From NCBI GenBank assembly GCA_022494885.1, contig JAGVSM010001666.1:1-64000 (forward strand): a stretch of 64,000 nucleotides of DNA, read 5' to 3'. The first letter of the stretch is position 1. Every line of letters starts with the position of its first letter. Source of the DNA: Micrasema longulum (Eukaryota; Arthropoda; Insecta; Trichoptera; Brachycentridae). Under the pieces are notes generated by a model. That model ran no database searches, was not told the origin of the DNA, and saw only the letters and a list, made by a program, of their open reading frames with translations. A program made the position numbers and the translations under genes. Shown piece after piece: positions 1-11,336 of the stretch.

Positions 1-334
1 CGGGACACAACGCGTGGTTATTAAAATCACGTGTTTAAATGGCTCCGGGATACAAAGCACAAAAAAAGGAGTGGATATTTGCGAACATTGCAATCTGGCT
101 CTCCGTACTCTCCATAAAGGCCAATGTTGGCAAAACTTTCATACAAAAATGACTGATCAAATTGTTTCGAATAAATATGAGAAAGTTTAATTGATTAAAC
201 CCAGTATTTTCATAACTATGACACTTTTAAGAAACCCTTCATAAAGCATGAAATTTCACAAAAATGGACCGGGCACAGGGTAAATTCTATGTGTATTCGG
301 CCGGTGCTCAAAGTGTTAAGTTGAGATATGTCCA
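1..334. other. unassigned AT-rich sequence
   Basis: No coding frame, repeat or RNA motif was recognised here. It borders a tRNA-derived SINE on its right. Confidence 0.4.
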
Positions 335-520
335 CACTGTAGTGTAATGATTGGCGTCCATGCCTGCCATTCTAAAGGTTCTGGGTTTGATTCCTAGCAG
401 GGTGGACGTGCAATGTTTATTTTGAAGGTTGCTTAAACTATAATATTCCATTGTTCCCAGATTGGCACATGAAGCAGTGCCCTATGCACCACTGGGTGCA
501 AATAGAAAATTTATTATGAT
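335..520 (+). mobile_element. tRNA-derived SINE, head type 2
   Basis: The left part is tRNA-like: an A-box-like TAGTGTAATGATTGG, and a B-box-like GGGTTTGATTCC followed by AGGGTGGACGTG. The right part is the 3' body shared by the other SINE copies in the window (CAGTGCCCTATGCACCACTGGGTGC). The middle of the body is shortened relative to the full copies, and the end decays into AT-rich DNA. The promoter boxes are altered and I infer an old, inactive copy. Confidence 0.75.
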
Positions 521-1704
521 AACTTGAACCTGTACATAATATTTTTTACCTCCTACTACAGTGCTTGTGGTGTTTTTTTGGTTGTTATGCCGTGTATTTA
601 TTCTTCTTTTTGCGCATGTTTCGGACATCGATACATTGTCCATCATTTTAGCTGATGTAGTTATAATGTCGTCGTGTGCTATGGTCGCATAAGTAATGAG
701 AAAAAGTTTCGAAATGGCTGTGAAAACCTACAAACTTTATTACAGACAGTCATTCTGCTTTTAGTATCATTTAAGGGAGAGAAAAGAGAGGTGATCTGAG
801 CGGAGAAAATAAAAATGAATCTCTAAAGACCTCACTGAGCTGCAAAATGAATAACCTCTTATCTAATTATCAATTCGACGAAAGAAAACTTTGTATTTAA
901 AAACTTTTGACTTATTTTTAGAAAGAAAACCCTGGAATAATTATTTTTGTAACTCGGTTCCGAAAATAGGGTTTAACGCCCTTGCGAAATTCCTTATGAT
1001 ATTTTCTCTTGGATTTACGTTCAATTGTTTGAGTAGGCGTATTATTATTTTATACTGAATTACCTTTTTTGAGAAATAAACATTTTGTCGCCTTAATTTG
1101 AATACTACGTAAGATATTTTTTTCTTTATTTGTAGTTAATATTAAATATTATTCACCGCACAAAATAGCATTTTTCTCTGTTTGAATGAAGAAATTGTTG
1201 ACAAAAAAGTGATAAAACACATGTTTTTTAATAGCGCGTATCTCAAAAATATGTATGTTCCTAAGGCAGTAAGTTAATGAGTGTAGTTGTTTCAAGAAAA
1301 CGCTTAAAAATCATATATACCTGAAAACTAGAATATTTCATAAGAAATATATATAAAAAAAAATAACTAGTGACTGACCAAAGTTTCGGTTTCAGTTTCG
1401 GCCAGTTTCGGCTAGTAAAATGAGTTTCCGCCGCGGTTTAGATTTCAGCCTTTTAAATTTAAAAAAATAAAATATTTTGTAAAATTTGTCTATTGTGGTG
1501 ACAGTGAAGGTGACGGTGTATTTGAATTCAGTTAAACTCCAATCATCCGGATAGACGATTTCCAGATTTTACTGGTTTGGAAATAATACAGCGAATTGGA
1601 ATCTTTACAATAACAACATGATAAAAACACTTAATTTATTAGCTCCGCATGTTTTAATTGAATTTTTACTAAACACTGTTAAAATAAACAAGTTTAAGAT
1701 TCAT
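521..1704. other. unassigned AT-rich sequence with a TTTCGG-rich patch
   Basis: Mostly featureless AT-rich DNA. At about 1378-1450 there is a patch of repeated GTTTCGGTTTCAG / TTTCGGCCAG words that resembles a similar patch at 51625-51765, suggesting a shared dispersed repeat. No gene recognised. Confidence 0.4.
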
Positions 1705-1890
1705 CAATGTTTGAGTATGTCCAAATGCTTGCGGACTTATTATTTGCGCTTGTTATTCAAATTTAAATGTATTTCAACCGAGACGGAAAACATTTTTGAG
1801 AAGGGAATATGGAAGTCTGGGCATGTTGTTAATGCCTAGATTTCCATATTCCCTTCTCAAAATGTTTTCCCCTTTCTGTTGAAATAAATT
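1705..1890. mobile_element. foldback element, short palindromic copy
   Basis: It starts with the family end CAATGTTTGAGTATGTCC. It holds two inverted arms (GAAAACATTTTTGAGAAGGG at 1788-1807 and its reverse complement around 1845-1870) with only a short loop between them. Most of the long arm seen in fuller copies, such as 42432-43036, has been lost. Confidence 0.8.
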
Positions 1891-2695
1891 GAAATAGTGT
1901 AAGATTCACTAGTTTATAAAACCTTGATAAAAAACTTGTGAAGCTCTTAAACCGGTCGGTAGAAAAAAAAATGGTTTGAAACAAAGTCGTTTTATTTGTT
2001 TTATCATAATGAATAACCACAAAGTTATTGCTTCAAATATTTAAAAAAATAAAAAACTTACCCTTTATTTTTTACTTCTTGATAACGATCTATATATTTA
2101 ACTAACATTTTGTATTGTCCTGACACTTGAGGGCGCAAAATAGGCAAACACGGTATTCTGTTGTCAGTGAGAGCATAACCGCAGGCGTATTAAAGTAATG
2201 AACCTATCAAATTATTATGTACGCTACGAAAACTATCTAATGAAGCCAGTTGTGGTCCCGCAGCTAGTTTAAAAAAAAAATATTTATCAAATACAGGAAT
2301 TGAGTTACATTTGGTTGTATATATTTCAGCTCTTTAGATAAAAACCCGTGTTGAGCTTAAATGTTTTACAAAGTTTAAACATGATATAATACAGAATTTG
2401 ATTAGACACTTTGGAGTACAATACAATATTTACTTTTTTAAAAGTATAGTTTAATTTATAAAACATTCATACATATTAACATCCAAAAGAAAAACAATTA
2501 GTATTATTGAAATAAATTGTTGATAAAAATTATACAATTTACATAAGAAAAATAAAAACAAACATTATTAACAACGATAACGCAAAATTAAGGATCAAAA
2601 ACGTTATTATATAAAATAAAAAATTACACTATTAATAAACTATTAACAAAACTTAAAATATCATAATGATTAATGAAAACATTATTGAATACAAC
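1891..2695. other. unassigned AT-rich sequence
   Basis: No coding frame or recognisable repeat was seen. Base composition is strongly AT-rich, especially from 2400 to 2690. Confidence 0.4.
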
Positions 2696-2945
2696 AATGT
2701 TTTAGTATGTCGAAAAGCTGGCAGACTGGCTGGATTTTCTCCCTAGGGAGTTATTCATATTTAAATTTATTTCAACAGAGAGGGAAAACATTTTTGAGAA
2801 GGGAATATGGAAGTCTAGGCAGTCTAACAGTGTGTAAAGTGGCCATTTAAACCAGCCAATGACAGGTCATAAGCCCTGTAAATGCCTAGACTTCCATATT
2901 CTCTTCTCAAAAATGTTTTTCCTCTCTGTTGAAATAAATTTAAAC
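2696..2945. mobile_element. foldback element, palindromic copy
   Basis: It has the family end CAATGTTTTAGTATGTC and the CCCTAGGGAG motif. The inner arms carry GAGAGGGAAAACATTTTTG on the left and the reverse complement on the right, joined by a loop containing AAAGTGGCC and AATGACAGGTCATAAGCCC. The right outer arm is missing after 2945. Confidence 0.85.
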
Positions 2946-2954
2946 ATTATTGAA

Positions 2955-3547
2955 TATTTATTTTCAAATTCCAATAGTAATTTAATACAAGAGAAAATAT
3001 GAAAAATGAGTGTCTTTGCCTAAGTCTGGATTTACAATTAGGGACTTCAAGTAAGCTTTATCTATTAATTTTTTTAGAAAATAAATGTTGCCGCATAAAA
3101 ACATATTTAAGACATTGCTGAAAATAGATTTCTCGTAGCTTCAAAACTTCAATTTCCTCAAATAATTGATCGGAGGAAAAGCTGAAATTTATGAAGTATA
3201 ATTTTAATAATTAGTTTTTGTGCGGTTTTTAAAGGCTTAATATAATTATTATGGGCTCCTCCCCATCCAATTATTTCATAAAAAAGAAAGGACTGTACAA
3301 GAGCATGATAAACCATTTTGTTAGAGTTTGTATGAACATAACTAGTTAAACGTTTGAAAACAAAGGTCAAATATCTCAATTTGTTCACATTTTTTTCAAA
3401 GTGATTAGTCCATTTAAGTTGACAGTCTAACGTTACTCCCAAATATTTTATCGACTTTTCAGTTTTAACATATATCAAGGTTACAGTAGCAAACGAGTGG
3501 AGGCGTATAAAAAAAAAAAAAAGTTTACAGTATTTATTATGTAACAT
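2955..3547 (-). pseudogene. decayed LINE reverse-transcriptase C-terminal region
   Basis: Read on the minus strand, 3547-3158 encodes SIKYLGVTLDCQLKWTNHF, then a helix-rich stretch ending in AHNNYIKPLKTAQKLIIKI. This is the layout that follows the catalytic YADD box in jockey/CR1-type non-LTR retrotransposons: KYLGV..D..LKW then a thumb-like segment. After a frameshift near 3160 the reading continues as LFEEIEVLKLREIYF and then a weak tail to about 2955. The catalytic YADD box is absent, the frame is broken and no host function is implied. It belongs to a different family from the LINE at 55608. Confidence 0.75.
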
Positions 3548-4250
3548 AATGTTAAGGTCAGAAGAAGGGGCTGACGATTTCGAATTGGCAAAAGGTATGA
3601 AGAAAGTTTTTTAGCCAATTTTTAATTACTGGGATACATTTATTGGCTTTCATGGCAGTTTCTTTACAGGATATACCCTGCACAACTAGTGTGGTATCAT
3701 AAGAAAACAGCTTACCAGGTACATCAGTATTAATAATTTAAAACGAATAAAAGTTTTTTTAAATCTTCGACCACCGGTTGCGAACCAATGCTTCAGAGGC
3801 ATTATCCTTGTTTCTGTTTTCATCCATACACCTCTTTAAGTAGCTCTTAATATTTTAACATTAAGTTTTAAAGTAAATATAACTGCTAAAGAGCTACTTT
3901 ATAATGATATACGAGTAAATTCAGCTAATACGCTTATATAAATCACACACTGTGTTAGTTTCCGGGTTTCGCGACATTCAAGTTAAATTAATAATACCTA
4001 CTGAACTGACTTGTGCGCCATTTTGCAGTTAACAATAAAACACGACAGAAAACGGATCTTCAAGCAACCAGCATGATAACTGGTATTCATAATATGTATT
4101 TTACATTTTCATTATAACATTTATAAATAACAAAAATGTAGACAGTTACAGAGAGAAATAAATTGTGTACTATATATTCGGTCACAAGTACTGTTAAATT
4201 GAGAAAATTCATGTTTTTAAATAAAAAATATTTACGAATAATGCAATTTT
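3548..4250. other. unassigned AT-rich sequence
   Basis: No gene or known repeat was recognised between two LINE remnants. Confidence 0.35.
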
Positions 4251-4565
4251 TATGGTATTCTAAAAAGGACACAAAAAATAATTTAAACTACTACTATGGG
4301 AAACAGGAAATAAAAAAAACAGACTACAAAGACGGCAAAATAAAATATTAAAGTTAGTATATGACCTCCCCTATCTAACAACAACTAGAAAACTCTTTAA
4401 ACAAAGTAAGCAATTAAATATAACTCAACTCTTTAAACCAGAATCCAAAAAATTTGTTCATATATTAGCCACTGATGTAATTGTAGACGAAGAACTAAAA
4501 CTTGAAAAAAATTACATTAAACATGGACACAATACGACAATATCAGAAAAATATCTGTATACAAA
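4251..4565 (+). pseudogene. YADD-family LINE fragment, thumb and C-terminal part
   Basis: From about 4318 the DNA matches, base for base over long stretches, the plus-strand LINE at 56166-56400 (LQRRQNKILKLVYDLPYL-like reading, then the NVIVDEELKLEKN region). It carries small indels and substitutions. It starts inside the thumb region and stops before the C-terminal LYNKLP motif, so it is truncated at both ends. Inactive. Confidence 0.85.
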
Positions 4566-4599
4566 ATAGGATGAATTATTTTTATAAACAAAAAGGCTA

Positions 4600-4870
4600 C
4601 TGACACAGAAAATTTCATTCTGATACTATTTCGTACGGAAAATAAGACAATGAAACGATGATTTTGTCGATTTTAGCTAGACATAATTAGTCTGACATGC
4701 AGTGGTCTTTTTTCCACGGTATCGGGGAGACACTTACGTGCGTGACCGATAAACTGTATTCAAATACATATTTATCAAATTTCTCATACAGCACATATCC
4801 TCTTAATATGTCAATAATATTTTCATTTTGTTTATTTTTTTTCTGGACAAAAGACCGGGGGTTTTTCATT
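4600..4870. repeat. dispersed repeat A, copy 1
   Basis: Shares ordered blocks with 44835-45070: TTTTGTCGATTTTAGCTAG, GTATCGGGGAGACACTTACG, TTCAAATACATATTTATCAA and ATATCCTCTTAATATG all have close counterparts in the same order. No coding potential is evident. The class of element is unknown. Confidence 0.7.
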
Positions 4871-4924
4871 AAGTAATACTTCAACAGAACCGGAGAAAAC
4901 TTAAAGCCAACCAAAAAGAAGTTT

Positions 4925-5105
4925 GGAAAATGAAAAATGTTTTCAGGCGTTGCCTAGTAAATGAAATAATCCAATCAGATGAATCTCACTTGCGTCATAA
5001 AAGGTTTTAGTTCTTTGACTTTGCTGAAACCGACAGATGGGAGAATTGAACATATATGGATGTTCATGCATAGGGAAAATGTGGATGTTACGTAGTGTGT
5101 TCGTG
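4925..5105. mobile_element. foldback element fragment, centre and start of right arm
   Basis: Contains the family centre (TTTTCAGGCGTTGCCTAGTA, then AATCAGATGAATCTCAC) and the beginning of the right arm (CAGATGGGAGAATTGA, GGATGTTCATGCATAGGG). It is truncated where the arm should continue with the CACTTAAACCAGCCAATG block. Confidence 0.75.
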
Positions 5106-7060
5106 AATATACACAATATTTTTAGGGAAAAAACAGACATCCACAGATTTCCCCATTTGCTTTTCAAAAAAGTGCTTAAAATATTTTCCAAAGAAAAAAG
5201 ACTCCTTTGCTTACAATGAATTATCACGTACATATTTTTATTGTGAAAATATTTTTGTTTGCATGTAAAAAATCAACGCAAAAGAAGCAGACCTTGTAGC
5301 TCACTGTGCTTATATTGAAAAAATATAATTAAGGTAACAAAACTGGAGGCCAGCGCTGTTAGTCTATTCTAGAATCATTTATTTAAGTTCTTAATATTTC
5401 AACCATTATCTATCCTTGACTTTGATAATAGAATCGCGATTTTGATCTCAAACCATAAAAAAACGAAATAAATTAGCGCTATAGCTTGCCATCAGATAGC
5501 GAAAGAAAACCCCCAAAGGAAATTCACCACAGAAACATTAGGGCTGGGCTTCCAGTTGTAATGTTTTAGTAAAAAATAACCAGAAATATTTAACTTATTT
5601 GAAAAATAAAATAATACGTACGAATATGTTAAATGTATGTATGAATATATTCATTTAGATTTACCTAAATCAGCAAATTTACACAGTCAAGATCTGATTA
5701 AGTTTTCAAGTTTATTGAAAATCTTCTGTGGGGTTTGATTGCAATCGGATCATAACTCATATTTTCAAATAAAATATGCCGTATTTATAATAAATTTTAC
5801 TCGAATGCTGCTACTTCAATTGTTCAATAATTCAAAGAAAAATCAAAATGGGGTTTTCTGCCTTACACATAAATATTATATGCAAACCTCTATTATGACA
5901 AAAAATGCAGGGGCTCGATTATGACTAGAACTTAAAAAAAGTGATATGGATAAAAATCTCATTTTATAACTAACTAATATTCATTTCAATGTTTTGCCAC
6001 ACAGTTAATGCTACAAACATAAGTAATACCCTTACATAATCTGCTTATTAACGAAGGTCCGTACAAAGGTCACGGAATTCGCAATTTGTACTATAAAGAT
6101 GATCCGACTCTATCTACGCAAAAAATTAACAATGACAAAAAATTTCACATTTTTGTCAATTTGGGGTAAGGACATAATATTTTATTGTATAGTTATAATT
6201 TACATCGCTACAGTTACATTTTACTTGTCCAAATATTTTTTGAGAAAAAAGCAATGAATTTAGGGTAACTTGACCTTTCAAGGGTAACAATATTTTCCAA
6301 ATTCTTTGTGGAATTTGATTAAAAAAAATAATATGTAAGCTCATATTTTATAAAGACATGTCTCACAATTCACAAATATTTCCCTAATATTTTCGTTAGT
6401 ATTTTACCCTTTAAACTGGTACATATTCCTAAAAAAAACTTTTTTGGAAAAACAAGCGGAAGCGGTTGATCGAGTTAGACGGTTAATTGGAAGGCCTAGT
6501 TTTACGGCAGTGAATGGGGTGCGAACGAGAGGGGGTTATAGTCTCAATAGGGGGTGAAAGAAAAAGGTCTGAAAAAGTGTGCAGTTACCTTGGAACATAA
6601 ATAAGAAAGATGCTATCGCATTTAAAAATACCAAATCTTCGTGTTCGATCTAATGGCGACCGCTTATAGCGGGCTGCGTTTTTCAACCGCCTCTGTTATT
6701 TAAGCCTGCGTTAAAAATAATATTTCACTGCCGTTCCATAGAATTTAGTCGACTGAAACTAAATAACTCACTTAAATAAGACTAAGGGGTAATTTTTTTC
6801 TAGAGTTCCGAATTTTAGCGATAAAAATTTATACAAATTAGTGACTATTTAAAAACAAGTGTAATAATATGAATATACCATTGAATTGAGAATAGACTTA
6901 CCTTGCGACATGCAACCGGCAATGTCTTATCTTTTTGATATAATAATTATTTATTTGTATATTTTGTTCTTATATTACGTATTTTACAATATATAACTGT
7001 GTGGTACTTTAAACAAACTTATTTTATCTTAAATTATTAAACTGTTAATATACCAATATG
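5106..7060. other. unassigned AT-rich sequence
   Basis: Almost 2 kb with no recognised gene, RNA or repeat. Short ORFs here are at the length expected by chance in AT-rich DNA. Confidence 0.35.
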
Positions 7061-7510
7061 GTTCAAACTGCCAGTAGGGTCGCAGTGAGTCACATCTTGC
7101 TGAAGGGTGTGATTCTTTAAAATGCTGCGAATGCCCAGTTGCATTCAACCGCCAACACTACTGACTAGTCCTACTCGTTAGCGTCCACGTCGCGAACTCC
7201 GGGCAATGGGATCACACTCATAACGGTGTGATCACAGCAGATATCGAGAGGATGAAAGGCGAGTTTTGGGCGCCTCCAAACCAGAACCAATCAGCTAGGG
7301 AAGGTAATCCCGACAGAAAAATTCACCAGAGAAGGCAACAAGAAACCACTCAGGTCATCTTTTCTCAGGAATCACCTATGGCGAATACATCCAATAGGCA
7401 GTTTTCCTGGCTGCGGAATACAAGAGTAGCGCAGGACCGAGATGCTTCCGCTGTGGTGATCTCCAACGTCGGGGGGACCTGACAAAGCACCGTACACGTT
7501 TTAATTTTTT
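7061..7510 (+). other. GC-richer anonymous block ending in a T run
   Basis: This 450-bp stretch is markedly less AT-rich than its surroundings and ends abruptly at a run of T near 7507. A plus-strand frame is open from about 7228 to 7482, but it has no recognisable domain and no good ATG context. It could be an unrecognised repeat (for example a LINE 5' or internal piece), a retroposed sequence or an old exon. I cannot choose between them. Confidence 0.3.
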
Positions 7511-7636
7511 TTTTTTTCTATTTTTATCGTTGTTTTTTATATTTTTGTTGCTATACGAAGCCCGTAATTAGTCTTGTTATTTATTGTTATTCTGTACGTA
7601 TTGTTTATAACCATGACTGTGTAGGTTTAAAAAAAA

Positions 7637-7850
7637 ATGCACCAAGCGGTGCATAGTGCGCTGCATTGATACTTAAATTGAAGCGATTTTGGATGACGTT
7701 TGTTAAATAAAAGGTTAGACATCCGAGGACAACACAATATTTCATTTTATAACCCCTATTAAACCCCTTATTTTACATCCATCCTGCCAAGAAATCTAAT
7801 CTAGAACCTTAAACATGGCAGGCGAATGGGCCAACCATTACACCATACTA
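7637..7850 (-). mobile_element. tRNA-derived SINE, head type 2, minus strand
   Basis: On the minus strand the tRNA-like head reads TATGGTGTAATGGTTGGCC with a decayed B box, followed by the GGCAGGATGGATGT junction. The lower end (about 7637-7680) is the shared 3' body with TGCACCGCTTGGTGC. The copy is shortened in the middle and strongly mutated. Confidence 0.65.
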
Positions 7851-8310
7851 ATAATTTCGTACGATAATTTATTTTTAAGAAGTTTTGGTGATAACTTATT
7901 TATCTTTCGAAAAGACTTTAGAGACTAAAATAACGTGCAGATTCTGTCTGAGCAATAACAATAAACAGTCAGAAAGTAGGCTAAATGCTATGGAAATTTG
8001 GTCGTTAAGGAGATTGTGCGTGAGTCGTTCATAGCTGACTTTGATCTCATTATAAATAAGAAAATCTTTACAAGGTCGGGAAAATCGTTACCAATGTGTC
8101 AACAATCGATCCTTTTTCTGATGAAACATAAATCAAATTTTACGATAAAAACTATGCTATACGATGATGTCAAGATTAGTATATTTGAGTATTTTATTTT
8201 ATAAAAAGACAATCGTATAAATTATACGGAAACTCATTGTGTATGAAAAATATTGGATTTAAAAAATGTTTTCTTACATGCGGTAAAAATTTTAGCATTT
8301 TATATTTTAC
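7851..8310. other. unassigned AT-rich sequence
   Basis: Nothing recognised beyond chance ORFs. Confidence 0.35.
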
Positions 8311-8420
8311 TTCACAAAAGTCAACAAATGGAAGAGTTGAGGAAATGTGGATGTTTAAACATAGGCAGAATGGTGAAAGTTACACAGTGTGCAAAGTGGC
8401 CACTTAAACCAGACTATGAT
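8311..8420. mobile_element. foldback element fragment, right arm
   Basis: Carries GTCAACAAATGGAAGAGTTG, GGATGTTTAAACATAGGC and AAGTGGCCACTTAAACCAG, the start of the family right arm, then breaks off. Confidence 0.8.
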
Positions 8421-8439
8421 TGTAATAGTGATAGTATAT

Positions 8440-9350
8440 ATTTATTTATTTAAAACTTCAAGTACAAATAATAAATACTTTGGCCGACTTATTGCTAAAA
8501 GCAATATCTTCCAGCAAGCCAAAAGAAGCGTTGATCAAAATGTTCAACTAAAAAACCATAAATATATATCAAAATATACATACATAAAATAAAAATAACC
8601 TAATTAATTCAAACTAACGGCTGTTTTTTTAATTGGGAGATGAGGCTTGCACATATCAACTTTTTTAAAGAACATTATGTTATACATATTGAATGATGAA
8701 AAATGTGGAATCAGATAATAAGTTTGGAAGGAGAAAGAAAGAGGAACCAAAGAAAGAAAACGGGATAAAAAAATATATTTAAAAAAAACAGTAAAAAATC
8801 AGGGAGTTGGGGATTCTGGGGATATATAAGAATGTTTCATGTAATTCGTTACATAGAATTCATTGTATTACTTATAAACGTCAGCAAAATTATAAATATG
8901 TAATATAATTCAACAATTAGTAAATTAAACTTAACAAACGAATAAATTTCAATCAACAACACAATTTTAATCAACAAACAAAAATCAATAAATTTAAATC
9001 AATATACACGAATCTAATGCCAAGTTGTATTGTCCTGCAAATATTCTTGGACTCTATAGCTACTCTTTCTAAACCGCATGTGCTTGACAAAATCCTGAAT
9101 TTCAAGAGGTACCTTGTTGTAGAATCGTATGCAGTTTGATGCAACATTTTTTTAAAAATGTAGTTTAGTAGTGGGCACAACTAGCGTATATTTATTTCTC
9201 GTGTTGAACCTATAAAAATCTCTGTTCCTCCTTAAACTATCAAAACTTTTATGTACATAGATCAAGTTTTCATATATACATTGACATGTGACTGTCCAAA
9301 TATTGATTTTTTTACACTTTTCCATAAGCGATTCTCTGGGATTCATACTG
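8440..9350 (-). pseudogene. LINE C-terminal coding remnant and 3' UTR, minus strand
   Basis: Minus-strand frames from 9350 to about 8975 read NPRESLMEKCKKINIWTV, then RNRDFYRFNTRNKYTLVVP, then, after a frameshift, RFYNKVPLEIQDFVKHMRF. TRNKY..V.P followed by ..YNK.P..I is the usual end of a jockey/CR1-type LINE ORF2. Below 8975 lies a purine-rich (plus strand) stretch and, at 8470-8520, the motif GCCGACTTATTGCTAAAAGC. On the minus strand that motif is AGCAATAAGTCGGC, as in the LINE tail at 62521-62600. Frame broken, 5'-truncated, inactive. Confidence 0.7.
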
Positions 9351-9394
9351 TAAATTGCTCAAACAGATCTCTTCGGCAGCACAAAAACAGAATC

Positions 9395-9547
9395 ATAACA
9401 AGTCATACGCCCTGTAAATGCCTTGACTTCCATATTCCCTTCTCAAAAATGTTTTCCCTCTCTGTTGCAACAAATAAAGATCTGAATAACTCCCTAGGAA
9501 GGAAGTCCAGCTTGTCTGCAAACATTTTGACATACTTGTTAACATTG
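9395..9547. mobile_element. foldback element, right outer arm
   Basis: Runs from AAGTCATACGCCCTGTAAAT through TTCCCTTCTCAAAAATG, TCCCTAGGAAGGAAGTCC and GTCTGCAAACATTTTGAC to the family end AACATTG. It is the right-hand arm only; the left arm is missing. Confidence 0.85.
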
Positions 9548-9942
9548 TTAAATCAACATTTAAAGTTAAATAAAGAAAAATAAATATCGTTGCCTAATAC
9601 GATCGCTCGAAGTCGTCGGCGAGGGAAAAGGGGAAATTTTTCGGGGAAAACTAATGAACTAAACCGGTAAACTGGATACAGAAGAAACTGTCGGAATCTA
9701 TGTAATTAGAAAAATGGAAAAATGCGGTATTTTACTCGAAAACTAAAGAAATAAACCCGGGCAACTTATTACAGTGTCGAACTCAACTTTTACCTTAACT
9801 GCGGAATCTAAAACTAGTGATAACTCGGGTTTTTCACTGGGAGCCCACATAATCTTTTCGATTCTAATATAAAATCTAACTAGAAACACGCATAAACTAA
9901 GGAATCAGACTCAGAAATCCCAGAATCTAAACATGAACTAGG
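9548..9942. other. unassigned sequence
   Basis: Somewhat richer in CG dinucleotides near 9600-9640. No gene or repeat recognised. Confidence 0.35.
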
Positions 9943-10968
9943 GCCCTGATTACAAACGCTATCTTCAGCGGTATATACCGAGACGGTATACTTAACTTCT
10001 GGACTTTCTCTATCTACCTCGGTATTCCTACCGACTTGTCATCTCTAACGTCATATGATCGAATTGAACCAATAAGTGACTCCGAAACTATACTCCACGT
10101 TGGCGCGTTTCTTACTAAACTAGCAATTAAAGTAGTTCTCTTTCGTATCTTAAATAGGTTTCTGTGATAAAAAGTTGATGAAAAGATTGTAAACTCACAT
10201 AAACTCAAATTAAAGCAAAAAATGGTCCCTTGAACTTGATTTTTAAAGAACTTTAAATAATCACCAAGACGGTATGCTAAGCTTTCGTCTGTATTTAGAT
10301 ACGTAGTAGTAAAAAAGGTAGAAAAAATCTAATGACTAAATTTATTTTTTATGGTGGAAATGTTTTTACGGCTAGATGTAACTATTTATTAATAAGACAG
10401 CATCTAGTTACCTTATCTCTGCATATCTCGCCGTTCGGATTGCAATCCGACAGTTTTGTCATAATTTAAATCAATAAAAAATAAACATTTTTTCTCTTTC
10501 ATATTTTAAATAGGCCATTTAGAAAAAAACTGGCCACCTCGATTAAAAACGATTAAAAAATTAAATAAATTGTAATTAAAGCAAAAATTGCTCCGTGGAA
10601 CAAAATTGTTGTTACTTTTAATGAATAGAAATGTGTTCCGTGGGGTACTAGACCCGTCGGTACATATCGATCTACCCACCTCAAAACTTCAACAAATGTC
10701 GGTAGTGTATTTTCGTAGTCGCCCGGGAGAATTTATCGTCAACTATGACGTCATAATAAAGGTATGTCACATAAGTGCGTAGATATGTGTACCGTGGCGT
10801 ACGCGTCCCCTTGTTACATATCGATGTACCTATCCAAAACTTGAAGGGGGGGGGTCGGTAGTGTATATTCGTAATCGCTCGGGAGAATTTATTTTCAACT
10901 ATGACGTCATAGTGAAGTCATGAGACGTCTTTTACCTCCCATTGTAATCGCGGCCCAGGGAATTTAAC
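9943..10968. mobile_element. element with GGGCCCTGATTAC inverted ends, about 1.0 kb
   Basis: The left end reads AGGGCCCTGATTACAA (9943 on) and the right end reads CATTGTAATCGCGGCCCAGG (to about 10968), an imperfect inverted repeat. The same pair of ends bounds 35626-35877. No transposase frame is seen inside, so a non-autonomous DNA transposon is likely. I could not define a clean target duplication, so the superfamily is open. The inside holds a tandem duplication (10632-10911). Confidence 0.6.
10632..10911. repeat. tandem duplication, about 155-bp unit, with CRE-like palindromes
   Basis: Two adjacent copies, offset by about 155 bp, share GGTACATATCGATCTACC / TTACATATCGATGTACC, GTCGGTAGTGTAT, CGGGAGAATTTAT and CAACTATGACGTCATA in the same order. 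Each copy ends in the palindrome TGACGTCA. The second copy has a run of G near 10847. Confidence 0.85.
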
Positions 10969-11205
10969 TGGTACGAGTACCTATGTGAGATGAATCTGTG
11001 CTGATGCTTAAAATACATTCCGTACGCAGTAAATGTTATAATCATCACAAAAGTACTTAAAAAAAATACTTCACGTAATTATTTGGCATTTAAGTAAAGA
11101 GGTACATGTCACAATAAGCTAATTATGCAGGGGAGCCATTTAAAGTTTCTTACTGGTTTATTTTATTAGCATTCAATTTTGGGTACTATCTTTGAATATC
11201 TTGTC
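10969..11205. other. unassigned AT-rich sequence
   Basis: Nothing recognised. Confidence 0.35.
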
Positions 11206-11336
11206 GGCCTCGTGGTGTAATGGTTAACACGTTTGTCTACCATGCAAACGGTGTTTTCACCCTGGAATATTTCGTCGTCCCTGGACTGGTACCTGAAGCG
11301 TAAGACTGATCATCTTAACTTACCTTCAATACAAAA
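11206..11336 (+). mobile_element. tRNA-derived SINE, head type 1, truncated
   Basis: It begins GGCCTCGTGGTGTAATGG, with an anticodon-like arm closing on CTACCAT. It continues into the body (GTCCCTGGACTGGTACCTG, GCGTAAGACTGATCATC) and stops after TACCTTCA, where repeat B starts. A deletion has removed the B-box half of the head. Confidence 0.85.
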
